In this document: positions 1 to 7,947 of the stretch, in pieces
Layout: the number at the start of each line of letters is the position of its first letter
Position numbering within the stretch: the first letter of the stretch is position 1
Source: a virus
Length of the DNA: 64,000 nt
IMG/VR virus record: IMGVR_UViG_3300020377_000001
Location: 1 to 64,000 of that record
Strand: one strand, 5' to 3'
Notes under the pieces: model-generated
What the model was told of the DNA's origin: nothing
What the model saw: the letters and a program-made list of their open reading frames with translations, nothing else
Database searches by the model: none
Translations under genes and position numbers: made by a program

Positions 1-1
1 G

Positions 2-2242
2 CAGAATAAGCAGTCTGTCATAGATATTGTTGCGGGTCGTTTACAGAATATGCCGCTAAGACTGTCGTTTGATAGGGGCATGTTTGCTTGGGATGCCGTT
101 TTCTGGCCTTCCTCCGACCAGAGCAGTGGGAATCGTGTCATATTTGAATCCAATGCCCTTCAGCGGGGTCCCGTGCAGATTACAGACACGCAGTCTATTG
201 CTAATAAGTTTCGATTCAAAATGTCTTTCGATGCTCGATTTCAGGAGTCATCCGAAACAAGGATGGTTGACCATACATCTAGCAACCTTCTTAATTTAAG
301 CAAGTCTCTGTTTGGAGAGACGTCGATTGAGGAGATTGATATTTCCGATGCTTCAGATAAGTCGGGCGCGGGTATTGCGATTGACAACATTATACGATCA
401 AGGTCTGTTCCAAGGCTTACGGTCTCTTATTCTGGTATGAGCCCCACCCTTCTCGACTCTGAGTTGGGCCAGCTTTGGAAGATTGATGACGCCGAGGCAG
501 GATTGAGGGACTCTCCTGCGGTTCTTGTCGGCGTCAAGCCGGAGGTCGAGACAGGCACGACATCTTTGTCATTTGTGACGCTTGAGGACTACTATACGAC
601 ACTCCGTAAATCTGCACAGGAGATTATTGAGGTGAGTGCGATTGCAGCCAGCAATCAGCAACAGGAAGAGCAGGAAGAGGAAGAACAGGAGCAAGAGACC
701 AAGCGGTACGGAGTCTATTTGCAACTGACAGACACCTATGGTGATGCAGCATCAGTCTTTCAGTCCGCCAGTTATATTGGAATACGCACCCATGTTACGA
801 ATAGCGGGGATCTCTCTGAAAGAGAAGGCTATGAGGTTATTCTTGAAAACGATGGCAGTTACTGGCAGATTTTAGAGTCTCATCCAACCCAAACCTCATC
901 AATCGCTAAATTTCAGTACATACATGCATCGCTAATACCCTTTGAATACACCAGTTTCAACATTGTCAAAGGTCAAAAGAAGAACGTCCTTATCAACATG
1001 CAGGTCTATCCGCTAGATCAGAACTTCGCCCGAATTGCCACCCCAAGATTTAATGTGAAGGGATTTATGCGTCTTGGTCAGACTGTTTTGGGGATAATGA
1101 ATGATGATGTTCAGATTTCAACAATGCTGGGTTCGCATAAAATTGGTTATGGGTACTTAAATGTTGCTGGTTCGGGTTACGGCTTTTCTTTCTTACCAAG
1201 AACCATTGATGGCGTTGAGAACCAAATCAGGTATTTCGAAGAAGGGCACAACATTATCTGGAGAAACCACACCGGACTTTGGCCCAGAGAAAAACTTGTT
1301 GGTGCTGCACTTGCTGCTTATGGATACCAGAACTACTGGACGACAGAGTTGCAGCTTTCAAACAGAACAATGATTACGACGGGGTTGCAGTATTTTACAG
1401 ACACATTTCCTGGCGCCGCCAACAATTCTAGACAGTTTAGCAGCCTGACAGACGAGGATATCTGGAAGAATGACGTTTACGGTCTAGACTATTATGGCAT
1501 GACTGAGGCGCAGAGGGATGCTCTGGCCAACCAGGGTAAGAGTTTTTCAGGCAGCAATAACGGACGGCAGGTTGCATCTGGTACAGTGTCAGGATCAACC
1601 TATACGGGCCCAGCCTCCTACTATGGCACTATTCAGGTAATTGGTTTTATTACTCCAAGCGTGTTGGAGAACCTTGGGTCGTCGCAGGCAATATTCAACG
1701 GACAGGAGGCGGTTCCGACCAGAAGAACAGAGCTTGTTCTTTTAAAGTTCGCAGATACCACATTTGTAAACGACATATTCAATTACCCGCAAAACTGGAG
1801 CTACATCGGCGAGTCTTTTAACTCAAACAATATGAAGTTTATTCACCAAGGGGGTGACACTGACAAGCCATACCTTGTTGCAGGCAAGCATGAGGACGCT
1901 TCTTCAACTTCGGAAAGGTGGTGGTTGTTTGTATCCAAGATTGGACACACAACAGAGCTCGACACGTCACAGTCAATGGTTATATCAACACGGTCCCGGG
2001 CCTATGAGCACACGATTACTCCACATTCGGCAGTTTCTGGGTATCACATCTGCGCCCCAGACACAGAGTTTACGTCCACAATATATAACTCTATTGTGGA
2101 TGGGACAACAGAACTAACGGACTCAAACGGGAACAAGTGGCTGGTTCAGAAAAAGAATAGCCAGACACATCCTGCCGTGAATCACGCTTTCGTAACGCCC
2201 GTAAATCATAGCGAGGATCCGGGCAACTTTGATTGGACATAA
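2..2242 (+). CDS. Large virion-associated protein, 5' end outside window
   Basis: The reading frame is open from the window edge. The first in-frame ATG is at position 50 but has no ribosome-binding site, so the true start lies upstream and at least 746 residues are visible. I recognise no family. The composition is typical of phage structural proteins (rich in S, T, N, G and aromatics). A low-complexity Glu/Gln tract, encoded around 655-705, looks like a linker between an N-terminal and a C-terminal half. It ends 10 bp before a set of small membrane proteins. A tail, fibre or decoration role is inference from composition and context. Confidence 0.7.
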   Translation, partial: QNKQSVIDIVAGRLQNMPLRLSFDRGMFAWDAVFWPSSDQSSGNRVIFESNALQRGPVQITDTQSIANKFRFKMSFDARFQESSETRMVDHTSSNLLNLSKSLFGETSIEEIDISDASDKSGAGIAIDNIIRSRSVPRLTVSYSGMSPTLLDSELGQLWKIDDAEAGLRDSPAVLVGVKPEVETGTTSLSFVTLEDYYTTLRKSAQEIIEVSAIAASNQQQEEQEEEEQEQETKRYGVYLQLTDTYGDAASVFQSASYIGIRTHVTNSGDLSEREGYEVILENDGSYWQILESHPTQTSSIAKFQYIHASLIPFEYTSFNIVKGQKKNVLINMQVYPLDQNFARIATPRFNVKGFMRLGQTVLGIMNDDVQISTMLGSHKIGYGYLNVAGSGYGFSFLPRTIDGVENQIRYFEEGHNIIWRNHTGLWPREKLVGAALAAYGYQNYWTTELQLSNRTMITTGLQYFTDTFPGAANNSRQFSSLTDEDIWKNDVYGLDYYGMTEAQRDALANQGKSFSGSNNGRQVASGTVSGSTYTGPASYYGTIQVIGFITPSVLENLGSSQAIFNGQEAVPTRRTELVLLKFADTTFVNDIFNYPQNWSYIGESFNSNNMKFIHQGGDTDKPYLVAGKHEDASSTSERWWLFVSKIGHTTELDTSQSMVISTRSRAYEHTITPHSAVSGYHICAPDTEFTSTIYNSIVDGTTELTDSNGNKWLVQKKNSQTHPAVNHAFVTPVNHSEDPGNFDWT

Positions 2243-2252
2243 GGAGAACCCA

Positions 2253-2468
2253 ATGAACAAACTACTATCTAGAAAACTATTCGTGTCTCTGGGCTCGATC
2301 GTAATGATCGTATCAAGCGCACTCCAGGGGTCCCTTGGATGGGCAGAGGCCATTCCTAGCATCGCTGCTGTTGCCATCGGCTACTGTGTTGCACAGGGGT
2401 GGGTAGACGCGAAGGAAATCGAGGCCGCAGCCTCACTGTCAGGACCAGATGTCGAAGAAGATAAGTAA
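2253..2468 (+). CDS. Small two-TM membrane protein (holin candidate)
   Basis: A 71-residue protein. AAGGAG at 2241-2246 selects ATG 2253 over an upstream in-frame ATG at 2229. Two hydrophobic segments (about residues 8-28 and 31-50) are separated by a short turn, and the C-terminus is acidic (ends EEDK). Size and topology match class II holins, which form lethal inner-membrane lesions to start lysis. Two further membrane proteins follow immediately with overlaps. No family signature was recognised, so holin is a contextual guess. Confidence 0.6.
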   Translation: MNKLLSRKLFVSLGSIVMIVSSALQGSLGWAEAIPSIAAVAIGYCVAQGWVDAKEIEAAASLSGPDVEEDK

Positions 2469-2805
2469 CATATTGACCCTTTCGGTCCTAATAATCGTAT
2501 TTGTGGCGCTAGGGTACTGGCTTGGGTCTATTGGGCTTTTGGCTGGCGGTGCGGGCGTTGCTGTAGTGGCGAATCGTGCCAGGAAAAAGATAGACAAAGT
2601 CAGCAGCGTTGCGGATTCCGCCATTGCCGTGATTGATGGCTCAATTCAGGCGAGCAAAGAGAGGGTTTCAAGACTAGAGAAGTCCTCTGAGGAGTCTAAG
2701 AATGAAGCAAAGGCTGATCGTCTTGATGTTGATCCTTACGAGTCACTTGTCGTGGATCGACCAAGGTTACGCATTTCCAACGATGGGGAAGTGGACGAGG
2801 GGTGA
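2449..2805 (+). CDS. Membrane-anchored coiled-coil protein
   Basis: A 118-residue protein overlapping the previous gene by 20 bp and the next by 104 bp. The N-terminal 42 residues contain one long or two short membrane segments. A basic stop-transfer patch (NRARKKID) and a predicted coiled coil (about residues 45-95) follow. An N-terminal anchor with a coiled-coil ectodomain, and a downstream gene partly embedded in another frame, recalls the i-spanin/o-spanin layout. No sequence family was recognised. Confidence 0.6.
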   Translation: MSKKISNILTLSVLIIVFVALGYWLGSIGLLAGGAGVAVVANRARKKIDKVSSVADSAIAVIDGSIQASKERVSRLEKSSEESKNEAKADRLDVDPYESLVVDRPRLRISNDGEVDEG

Positions 2806-3175
2806 TGGTGCAACGGTAGAGATACCTTGCCCAAACGAATTTGGAGATGTGACCATCTTTGCAGAAGGCTGCATCTTGAAGCTTCGCGGCGGCGGGATTG
2901 TTTATACCAAGGAGGCGGACGCAACCGTGTTTAGCGAGTTCGAGATGGCCAGCAAAATGATTGATGGACTGAAGCTCGAGGTCGGAACATTAAGGTCAGA
3001 CATGGAGGAGCTCAAGAAGACCCACCTTTTGCAAATCTCTGCCTTATCACAGTCGGCTCAAAAAGATATCGATGAATTACAGAAGGCGCACAGGCTTCAA
3101 TCGCTCAGGAACTCAATAACAACAGCGGCGATTGGCGCCGTCGTTGGAGCCCTGCTTCTTGCTTTAGCCCTCTAG
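2702..3175 (+). CDS. Secreted coiled-coil protein with C-terminal TM (spanin-like topology)
   Basis: A 157-residue protein that starts inside the preceding gene in another frame, with GAGGAG about 7 bp upstream of the ATG. A probable signal peptide covers residues 1-24 (cleavage after GYA). A globular part with two Cys follows, then a heptad-like coiled coil (about 75-135) and a C-terminal membrane segment (about 138-157). An exported N-terminus plus a C-terminal TM is the layout of unimolecular spanins, but there is no lipobox Cys, so outer-membrane anchoring by lipidation is not supported. The gene end overlaps the convergent gene by 12 bp. Confidence 0.6.
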   Translation: MKQRLIVLMLILTSHLSWIDQGYAFPTMGKWTRGDGATVEIPCPNEFGDVTIFAEGCILKLRGGGIVYTKEADATVFSEFEMASKMIDGLKLEVGTLRSDMEELKKTHLLQISALSQSAQKDIDELQKAHRLQSLRNSITTAAIGAVVGALLLALAL

Positions 3176-3688
3176 ACCATAAAAGATCTTCTCTCGATTT
3201 GTTCTACTACAAATGTCGCGAAGGCACTCAATAAAAGTACACGGGTCTGACCCGGGTTCGTACAAAACCCTTTTTGACTCTACAGGTCGTTCTCGAGCCG
3301 ACTTCTCGTCGTTGGTCACATACGCATGGAACGAGCTCTTGATGCAGTCGCAACCCCTGAGCCCTCTTCTTGAGTCAATGGATATCGACGGATCCTCCTC
3401 AGTCATGCATACTGCGGCCCTCCCCTCGATTTGCCCGTACCACGGTATGACGGCGCCCCGAAAATACCCAGTAAAACTGTCCTCCCATCGGACCGCAGGG
3501 CCTATGCACACCAGCACATCTGGATTGAGGTCTCGCAAGATTCTTTTCAAAGGGTAATCTTTCGACTCCGGCTCCTCCCGTTCCACAAAGGACCTATAGT
3601 CATACCTCTCGTCGTAAATGACCTCAATACCGTCAACTTCCCTTAAAAGGGGAATGATAGAGTGCCACATCGTAAAGAATATTTTCAT
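3164..3688 (-). CDS. Hypothetical protein at end of recombination operon
   Basis: A 174-residue protein that is last in the leftward operon and overlaps the RuvC-like gene by an ATGA junction. It alternates beta-like (for example PDVLVCIGPAVRW) and helical stretches and has several Cys (GCDC, and two near the C-terminus). It has no signal peptide or membrane segment. I do not recognise a family. Co-transcription with recombination genes suggests an early cytoplasmic role, but nothing in the sequence defines it. Confidence 0.6.
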   Translation of the reverse strand: MKIFFTMWHSIIPLLREVDGIEVIYDERYDYRSFVEREEPESKDYPLKRILRDLNPDVLVCIGPAVRWEDSFTGYFRGAVIPWYGQIEGRAAVCMTEEDPSISIDSRRGLRGCDCIKSSFHAYVTNDEKSARERPVESKRVLYEPGSDPCTFIECLRDICSRTNREKIFYGLEG

Positions 3689-4176
3689 GCCTTAATCCTG
3701 CCGATCTGCCTTCGTCCATACTCTGCTATAAGAAGAGCGTCCGCAATCCCGTCATGGGGCTTTCTCGCCCTCTCAGACTTGCGTAGGTCTGTCTTCGGAA
3801 ACAGCCTCTTTGCTGCAAGTATGTTCCTGTCCTTGCCGTCGCCAGGAACACCAGAAAGCATTTTAGATGTCCACGTCCTCGGGGATACCACGTTTAATGA
3901 AATTTCACACGACGTTATAACTCCGAGCCATATGCCGTATCCATACCCAGTCTTAAAAGTAGAGCTCACGCCCTGACCAGGTCTTGCACTCTGAGACTCT
4001 ATGAATACCCACTTTGCGTCACCCCTAGAAAGGATCTTCTTCATCTCCGCAATGTCGTAATCTCTTTTGGACTTGCCCACGGCGATTGTGGGCGTAGTGA
4101 TTGCGAAAGACACGTTGCCGTCCAGGTCCATGCATGCGACGCCTCCAGACAGGCCTGGGTCAATGCCTATTATCAA
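3685..4176 (-). CDS. RuvC-like Holliday junction resolvase
   Basis: A 163-residue RNase H-fold nuclease of the phage RuvC type, expected to cut four-way junctions and branched replication intermediates before packaging. It has the N-terminal strand IGIDPGLSGG carrying the first catalytic Asp (residue 5), an internal acidic strand FIESQSARPGQG, and the C-terminal helix KPHDGIADALLIAEYG with the last acidic residues. The start is TTG 4176 with AGGAG 7 bp upstream, and the TTGA overlaps the methyltransferase stop. Its place next to SSB, annealing protein and exonuclease supports the call. Confidence 0.87.
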   Translation of the reverse strand: MIIGIDPGLSGGVACMDLDGNVSFAITTPTIAVGKSKRDYDIAEMKKILSRGDAKWVFIESQSARPGQGVSSTFKTGYGYGIWLGVITSCEISLNVVSPRTWTSKMLSGVPGDGKDRNILAAKRLFPKTDLRKSERARKPHDGIADALLIAEYGRRQIGRIKA

Positions 4177-5042
4177 GATTCTGCTCCTGTGAATTCGTCG
4201 GAAAGTATTTTAAATGCTGCTGCTGCCACGATTGGAACTTGTCCGTTTCCAATGGATTTAAGTCTGTCCACCCTATTGGCCAACCCATGAGCCACTCGAC
4301 CCAGTACGGGCTTAATGGACCACCAACTGTGTTGACCTCTGGAGGGTGCGACACCCATGCTCGACACCCCCGCCACTTCTGCATGTCTGGGGTCAATTGA
4401 TTGCCTGCTTCTGTTGGAGTCGCCAAAAGGTCCGGCCAATGGCCCTTCGCAGCCATGCTGCTCAAACTCATTTTGCCTTTTGTTGCATATGGCTGCCCCG
4501 TCCTTGGGCGTATCCCATTGTTCGTTGTGCCGTATTGGGATGCCGTTGGGGTCGGAAGCAAGTATCCAGAGCCTGTTTCTTCGATGTGGCGCACCGAGGT
4601 GCCAAGCTCCCAGCACGCACCATCGAACGTCATACCCCAGAGAGTTAAGTCCTTCGACGACGGTGCCGAGCCCATTGGCACGGAGATTCGGACTGTTTTC
4701 CGCGAACACAAACTTAGGCCGAGCCTCTCCAGCAACTCTGAGCATCTCGAACCAAAGCGCAGAACGGCTGTCGGCAAGTCCTTTGCGCGAACCCGCTGTG
4801 CTGATTCCTTGGCAGGGGAATCCTCCGGTAACAATGTCAATTGAGTCGGACCATGGTCGTCCATCAAAGGTTCTGATGTCGTCCCAGATTGGAAACCTTT
4901 CAAGGTGCCCATCTCTCTGTCTTTTAAGCAGTACGGACCTGCAGAAGGGATCAATTTCGACAGCGCATCTGGTGCGCCATCCAAGCATTCTTCCTCCCAG
5001 GATGCCTCCTCCTGCCCCTGCAAATAGTGCCAACTCACGCAT
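4173..5042 (-). CDS. C5-cytosine DNA methyltransferase
   Basis: A 289-residue protein transferring methyl from SAM to C5 of cytosine in DNA. Visible motifs are I (FAGAGGG, residue 6 on), IV with the catalytic Cys (GGFPCQGIS), VI (ENSP), VIII (APHRRNRLWI) and X (SIGNGQVP near the end). It is compact for the family, with a short target-recognition region between VIII and X. I chose ATG 5042, preceded by AGGAG, because motif I lies at the very N-terminus. The frame is open further upstream but that stretch is antisense-like sequence over ssb. No restriction partner is adjacent, so this is an orphan phage methylase, probably protecting against host restriction. Confidence 0.9.
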   Translation of the reverse strand: MRELALFAGAGGGILGGRMLGWRTRCAVEIDPFCRSVLLKRQRDGHLERFPIWDDIRTFDGRPWSDSIDIVTGGFPCQGISTAGSRKGLADSRSALWFEMLRVAGEARPKFVFAENSPNLRANGLGTVVEGLNSLGYDVRWCVLGAWHLGAPHRRNRLWILASDPNGIPIRHNEQWDTPKDGAAICNKRQNEFEQHGCEGPLAGPFGDSNRSRQSIDPRHAEVAGVSSMGVAPSRGQHSWWSIKPVLGRVAHGLANRVDRLKSIGNGQVPIVAAAAFKILSDEFTGAES

Positions 5043-5049
5043 TATGCTC

Positions 5050-5520
5050 CTAGAAAGGTATTGGGTCCTGTCCAGAGCCCCCACCTTGGTTGCCGCCCCA
5101 GTTGCCGCCCTGGTTTCCGCCCTGGTTTCCGCCCTGGTTTCCGCCCCAGTTGCTGCCCTGATTATTAGACTGTCCCCAGGAGCCCTGACCCTGAGATCCG
5201 CTAGAAGGCGACCCCTGCGAATCTTCGTCTCGACGTTTCTGTATAATCTTGAACATTTTACCGTCAAGCTGGGCGAATTTCTTTGTTTCTCCATCCTTTG
5301 TCCAAGACTTCTGGTACTCCTCTCCAGACGTTGTGACGATATCCCCCTTGGCGCAATACTGATGCACGAAGCTTGCGGTCTGTCCGTAAAGGCTAACCTT
5401 GTTCCAACTTGTCTCTTTCTGCCCTTTCCAAGTTCGGTCCGTTGCAATGCTCACGTTTACTATTGTCTCGGTTACCCGATCAACATTGCCAACTCTGCCT
5501 GTGATCGTAAATGTCTTCAT
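5050..5520 (-). CDS. ssb: Single-stranded DNA-binding protein
   Basis: A 156-residue protein with an N-terminal OB fold (about 1-105), a Gly/Asn/Gln-rich linker and the C-terminal tip DPIPF that SSBs use to dock partner proteins. It coats ssDNA during replication and recombination. The linker contains tandem GGNQ units, encoded by near-identical 12-bp repeats around 5095-5160. Such repeats can expand or contract by slippage. It overlaps the annealing-protein gene by an ATGA junction, matching the common annealase-SSB pairing in phage recombination modules. Confidence 0.93.
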   Translation of the reverse strand: MKTFTITGRVGNVDRVTETIVNVSIATDRTWKGQKETSWNKVSLYGQTASFVHQYCAKGDIVTTSGEEYQKSWTKDGETKKFAQLDGKMFKIIQKRRDEDSQGSPSSGSQGQGSWGQSNNQGSNWGGNQGGNQGGNQGGNWGGNQGGGSGQDPIPF

Positions 5521-6275
5521 TTCTTGCTCCTAACAATTCCGAGTACCTCAGCCTCTTGGCAGAGGTCTTTATCCTTGGCCAAGTGTGCTATAAAAGCGTT
5601 CACTCGACCACCATATTTATTCATTAAGTCGTTAACGTCTTTGACCTTAGACTTGGGGTCCAATTTGTTCCAGGCTCGGACGCAGAGGGCGTCAAAGAGG
5701 TCTCCGTTTTGCTCGCTAAACTCTGAATTCAATTCAAATAGCTGCAAGTCAACAGCCGTGTCCAGCATGCTGGCCTCTAATGCAGACACTGTTTCGTCTT
5801 TGCCGCCATAGATGTCAATGCCTAGACCGTGTGTCGCAAGGTGTTTTACAAGGCACCTTACTTTTGCTGTATTCAAATCGTTTGCTGTCCACGAGTTGGT
5901 TACCTTGTGACCATATCCGTAAACAGGCAAATCCCAGGTTGAATCAATCTTAAATCCATCCTTTGAAATCCAAAGATTGCTCTGAACATAGGCAGTCCCG
6001 TCAGGCAACAAGCAATACTCATCAAGCTTGCCCTCGTTGTTCTCAAACCTGGTCCAATAAAACCCACTCAATGGAAATGTTTTACGCAACATCAAAATTG
6101 CGGTGGCCCACTTGATGTACACTATGAAGTCTTTGCCCTTTTTGATTCGCTCAAGATTGTCTTCTGAAAACTTAATCTTGGAAAAAGTTTCGAATACCTC
6201 TCTCGCCAAACCCTGCTCGCTTACGATTCTGGCCGGCTTATTTATTGTGTCCTGCTCCGTCTGTTTTTTAGGCAT
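5517..6275 (-). CDS. Sak3-type single-strand annealing protein (DUF1071)
   Basis: A 252-residue recombination mediator that anneals complementary ssDNA. The core (about residues 45-170) shows the Sak3/DUF1071 pattern: YIKWATAILMLRKTFP, then a strand pair ending YVQSNLWI, LPVYGYGH and the helix DLNTAKVRCLVKHLATHGLG followed by IYGGKDE. It lies between the exonuclease and SSB genes, which completes a two-component recombination system of lambda Exo-Bet or RecET type. The C-terminal third is charged and helical. Confidence 0.82.
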   Translation of the reverse strand: MPKKQTEQDTINKPARIVSEQGLAREVFETFSKIKFSEDNLERIKKGKDFIVYIKWATAILMLRKTFPLSGFYWTRFENNEGKLDEYCLLPDGTAYVQSNLWISKDGFKIDSTWDLPVYGYGHKVTNSWTANDLNTAKVRCLVKHLATHGLGIDIYGGKDETVSALEASMLDTAVDLQLFELNSEFSEQNGDLFDALCVRAWNKLDPKSKVKDVNDLMNKYGGRVNAFIAHLAKDKDLCQEAEVLGIVRSKK

Positions 6276-7374
6276 TAGTGCCCTCCTCGTTGTTGGTTTT
6301 GAGTTTCTTTACCGTCATCGTCTGATATGGGGTCTTCATTGAAAATCGCTCCCAGATGTCTGGGTGGTCGCGTTTTAATGCTTCTTCACCGCCGAAATAC
6401 TTTACTGAAAGATGGGGGTCCCAATCATTAAAGGACTCCTTATCAAAAGACTTTCTGGATCTCTTGGAAAAGCTTATTCTGTACGAGTCCCCCTGGGCCA
6501 GTTTGTTGTCCTGCATCTTCAGCCTGATTTCATTGTTGAGCCTCGAGTATTCCTTTGTCCAAAACGACTTTTTCTCTTCAGCCTCAAACCTCTTATCACA
6601 GAGGGACCTTAAATCCTCTGTAAGGTCGACAACGTTATCACGGGCGCCATAAATTGAATCAATCGCCTTCTTACACTCTGCAGTGTGGTCGGCGGAATCT
6701 GGCGGGTTAACCTCGCGGACATGGTCAGACCACCATTTTTCCAGTATTGGAACGCAGGTTTCCTCGTACCAAGAGTTCTCAGACAGCTCGATGCACCAAA
6801 ACTCTACTACGCCTTCTGAAACTGCGTCAGCCATAGAGAGCTTGCCCTTGTTTACCAGGGACCAAATTCTTTCGCTGGCCTTAAATCCGGCGCAATAAAA
6901 CCCGTCCAAATCAGGACGACAGAACCAGTTGTGACGAGATTGGAGCTCTACCCTTAAAGGCAGACCGTGCTCCCAAGAGTCCCCATTGAAGCCCATGGTT
7001 TTTATCTCGAGCCCAAAGACCTTTCCGTCGACGACCCCCTCACCATCAATTGACCCATGAAGTTGTTCAAACCCGTCCCTTTTGTACATGTCCAAAAAAC
7101 ATTCGCCGAAACTGGCCCCAAGTACAGTAGACACATAGTCTCTGCAAATCGGCTCAGCTAAATGCCCTCTCTCAAAAACAGGGTTCGACTTCTGCTCCTT
7201 TATAGGCAGATCATAGAACATCCTTACGGGCTCCTTGGAGCTCCATATGTCCATTTCAGACCCCATCGACTTGAAGTCTGCAGCTATCCTCCCATGAAGT
7301 ATACATGGGGCATCACTGCCGCCAATCGATCTGCTCCGACGAACAATCCAAGAATCACTTTCGTTGTGTTGCAT
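6268..7374 (-). CDS. YqaJ-type viral recombinase exonuclease
   Basis: A PD-(D/E)XK nuclease of the YqaJ/lambda-exonuclease class, expected to resect 5' ends and load the annealing protein. Visible signatures are the N-terminal RSRSIGGSDAP, RGHLAEPICRDYV, and the catalytic core GSIDGEGVVDGKVFGLEIKT with its acidic residues and lysine. The C-terminal part (about residues 240-350) is helical. I prefer ATG 7374 (368 aa). ATG 7428 would add 18 basic residues but overlaps the upstream gene by 74 bp. It overlaps the Sak3 gene by 8 bp. Confidence 0.83.
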   Translation of the reverse strand: MQHNESDSWIVRRSRSIGGSDAPCILHGRIAADFKSMGSEMDIWSSKEPVRMFYDLPIKEQKSNPVFERGHLAEPICRDYVSTVLGASFGECFLDMYKRDGFEQLHGSIDGEGVVDGKVFGLEIKTMGFNGDSWEHGLPLRVELQSRHNWFCRPDLDGFYCAGFKASERIWSLVNKGKLSMADAVSEGVVEFWCIELSENSWYEETCVPILEKWWSDHVREVNPPDSADHTAECKKAIDSIYGARDNVVDLTEDLRSLCDKRFEAEEKKSFWTKEYSRLNNEIRLKMQDNKLAQGDSYRISFSKRSRKSFDKESFNDWDPHLSVKYFGGEEALKRDHPDIWERFSMKTPYQTMTVKKLKTNNEEGTNA

Positions 7375-7558
7375 ATGCACCAAGCCTTGCTCTTTCTTCC
7401 TTCTGGATTTCAATTTCAGCCTTCTCATAGTCTACGTCTGTCCTATGAAGGATCATTGTGGCTGCCGCAATCACGCTCTCTGCTGTAGAGAGGTCTTCGA
7501 GAACCTCCCTTGCCAGAGCAAAGGCCCATCGCACTTCTTCGCCAACCTTGTCACTCAT
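7355..7558 (-). CDS. Small hypothetical protein in early operon
   Basis: A 67-residue, largely helical, charged protein between the repressor-like gene and the exonuclease. ATG 7558 is favoured: GGGAGA lies about 7 bp upstream, and the start overlaps the XRE stop as ATGAGTGA. An in-frame ATG 21 bp further upstream is possible. No domain was recognised. Position suggests co-regulation with the recombination genes. Confidence 0.62.
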   Translation of the reverse strand: MSDKVGEEVRWAFALAREVLEDLSTAESVIAAATMILHRTDVDYEKAEIEIQKEERARLGAYATQRK

Positions 7559-7814
7559 CGCCAAGTCTCCCAATGTCAAACGATTTCGAGAACATCACCC
7601 AAGAGGGGTCCACGCTCAACGCCTCGCAAATGTCCAAAAACTCAGAGACCATTATTGGTCTGTCTCGGAAAAACTCGCCGACTTGCCACTCTGAAAGCGA
7701 CACCGACTCGGCAAGGTCCTTTCTCGTCATACCTTTGAAGGACATGACGCATCTAAGCCTGCTCCTAATTCGCTGCTCCAAAAAGCCTCTTCTTTCGCTC
7801 TCCATATTCTCCAT
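7551..7814 (-). CDS. XRE/Cro-C1 family helix-turn-helix regulator
   Basis: An 87-residue DNA-binding protein. A five-helix HTH spans about residues 12-75, with recognition-helix context MTRKDLAESVSLSEWQVGEFF and the closing helix FLDICEALSVDPSWV. AGGAGG lies 4 bp before ATG 7814. It is first in the leftward recombination operon and divergent from the replication operon, the classic position of a phage switch repressor that controls both directions and its own synthesis. Whether the phage is temperate is not proven by this gene alone. Confidence 0.83.
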   Translation of the reverse strand: MENMESERRGFLEQRIRSRLRCVMSFKGMTRKDLAESVSLSEWQVGEFFRDRPIMVSEFLDICEALSVDPSWVMFSKSFDIGRLGDE

Positions 7815-7947
7815 CGAGCCTCCTTTTCAGACTAGAATGTAGCATGCTGTATTGGTATAGACAATAATAAATGGTTAATGATGAAAACATTTTGGTTTTT
7901 CCAATTTCTTGTTGCAGGTTTTATTCTTTAGAGGTTACAAGAGGTTT
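7815..7947 (-). promoter_or_regulatory. Divergent control region between early operons
   Basis: This intergenic region separates the leftward XRE/recombination operon from the rightward replication operon. On the minus strand TTGTCT and TACATT are separated by exactly 17 bp, a fair sigma70-like promoter placed just upstream of the XRE gene. Two symmetric sites overlap it: the 8-bp palindrome AGCATGCT around 7841-7848, and ATTG/CAAT arms flanking GTATAGA. These are candidate operators for the XRE protein. The rightward promoter is not clear by eye. Confidence 0.5.

Noticed and set aside
2449-3175. Classical Rz/Rz1 spanin pair
   Set aside because: The embedded gene has no lipobox cysteine and carries a C-terminal TM, so it is not a typical Rz1 lipoprotein. 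Reported only as spanin-like topology.
4357-5811. 484-codon plus-strand open frame
   Set aside because: It is antisense to the methylase, SSB and annealing-protein genes, all of which have strong motifs and ribosome sites. The frame has no recognisable domain and is a shadow of their codon bias.
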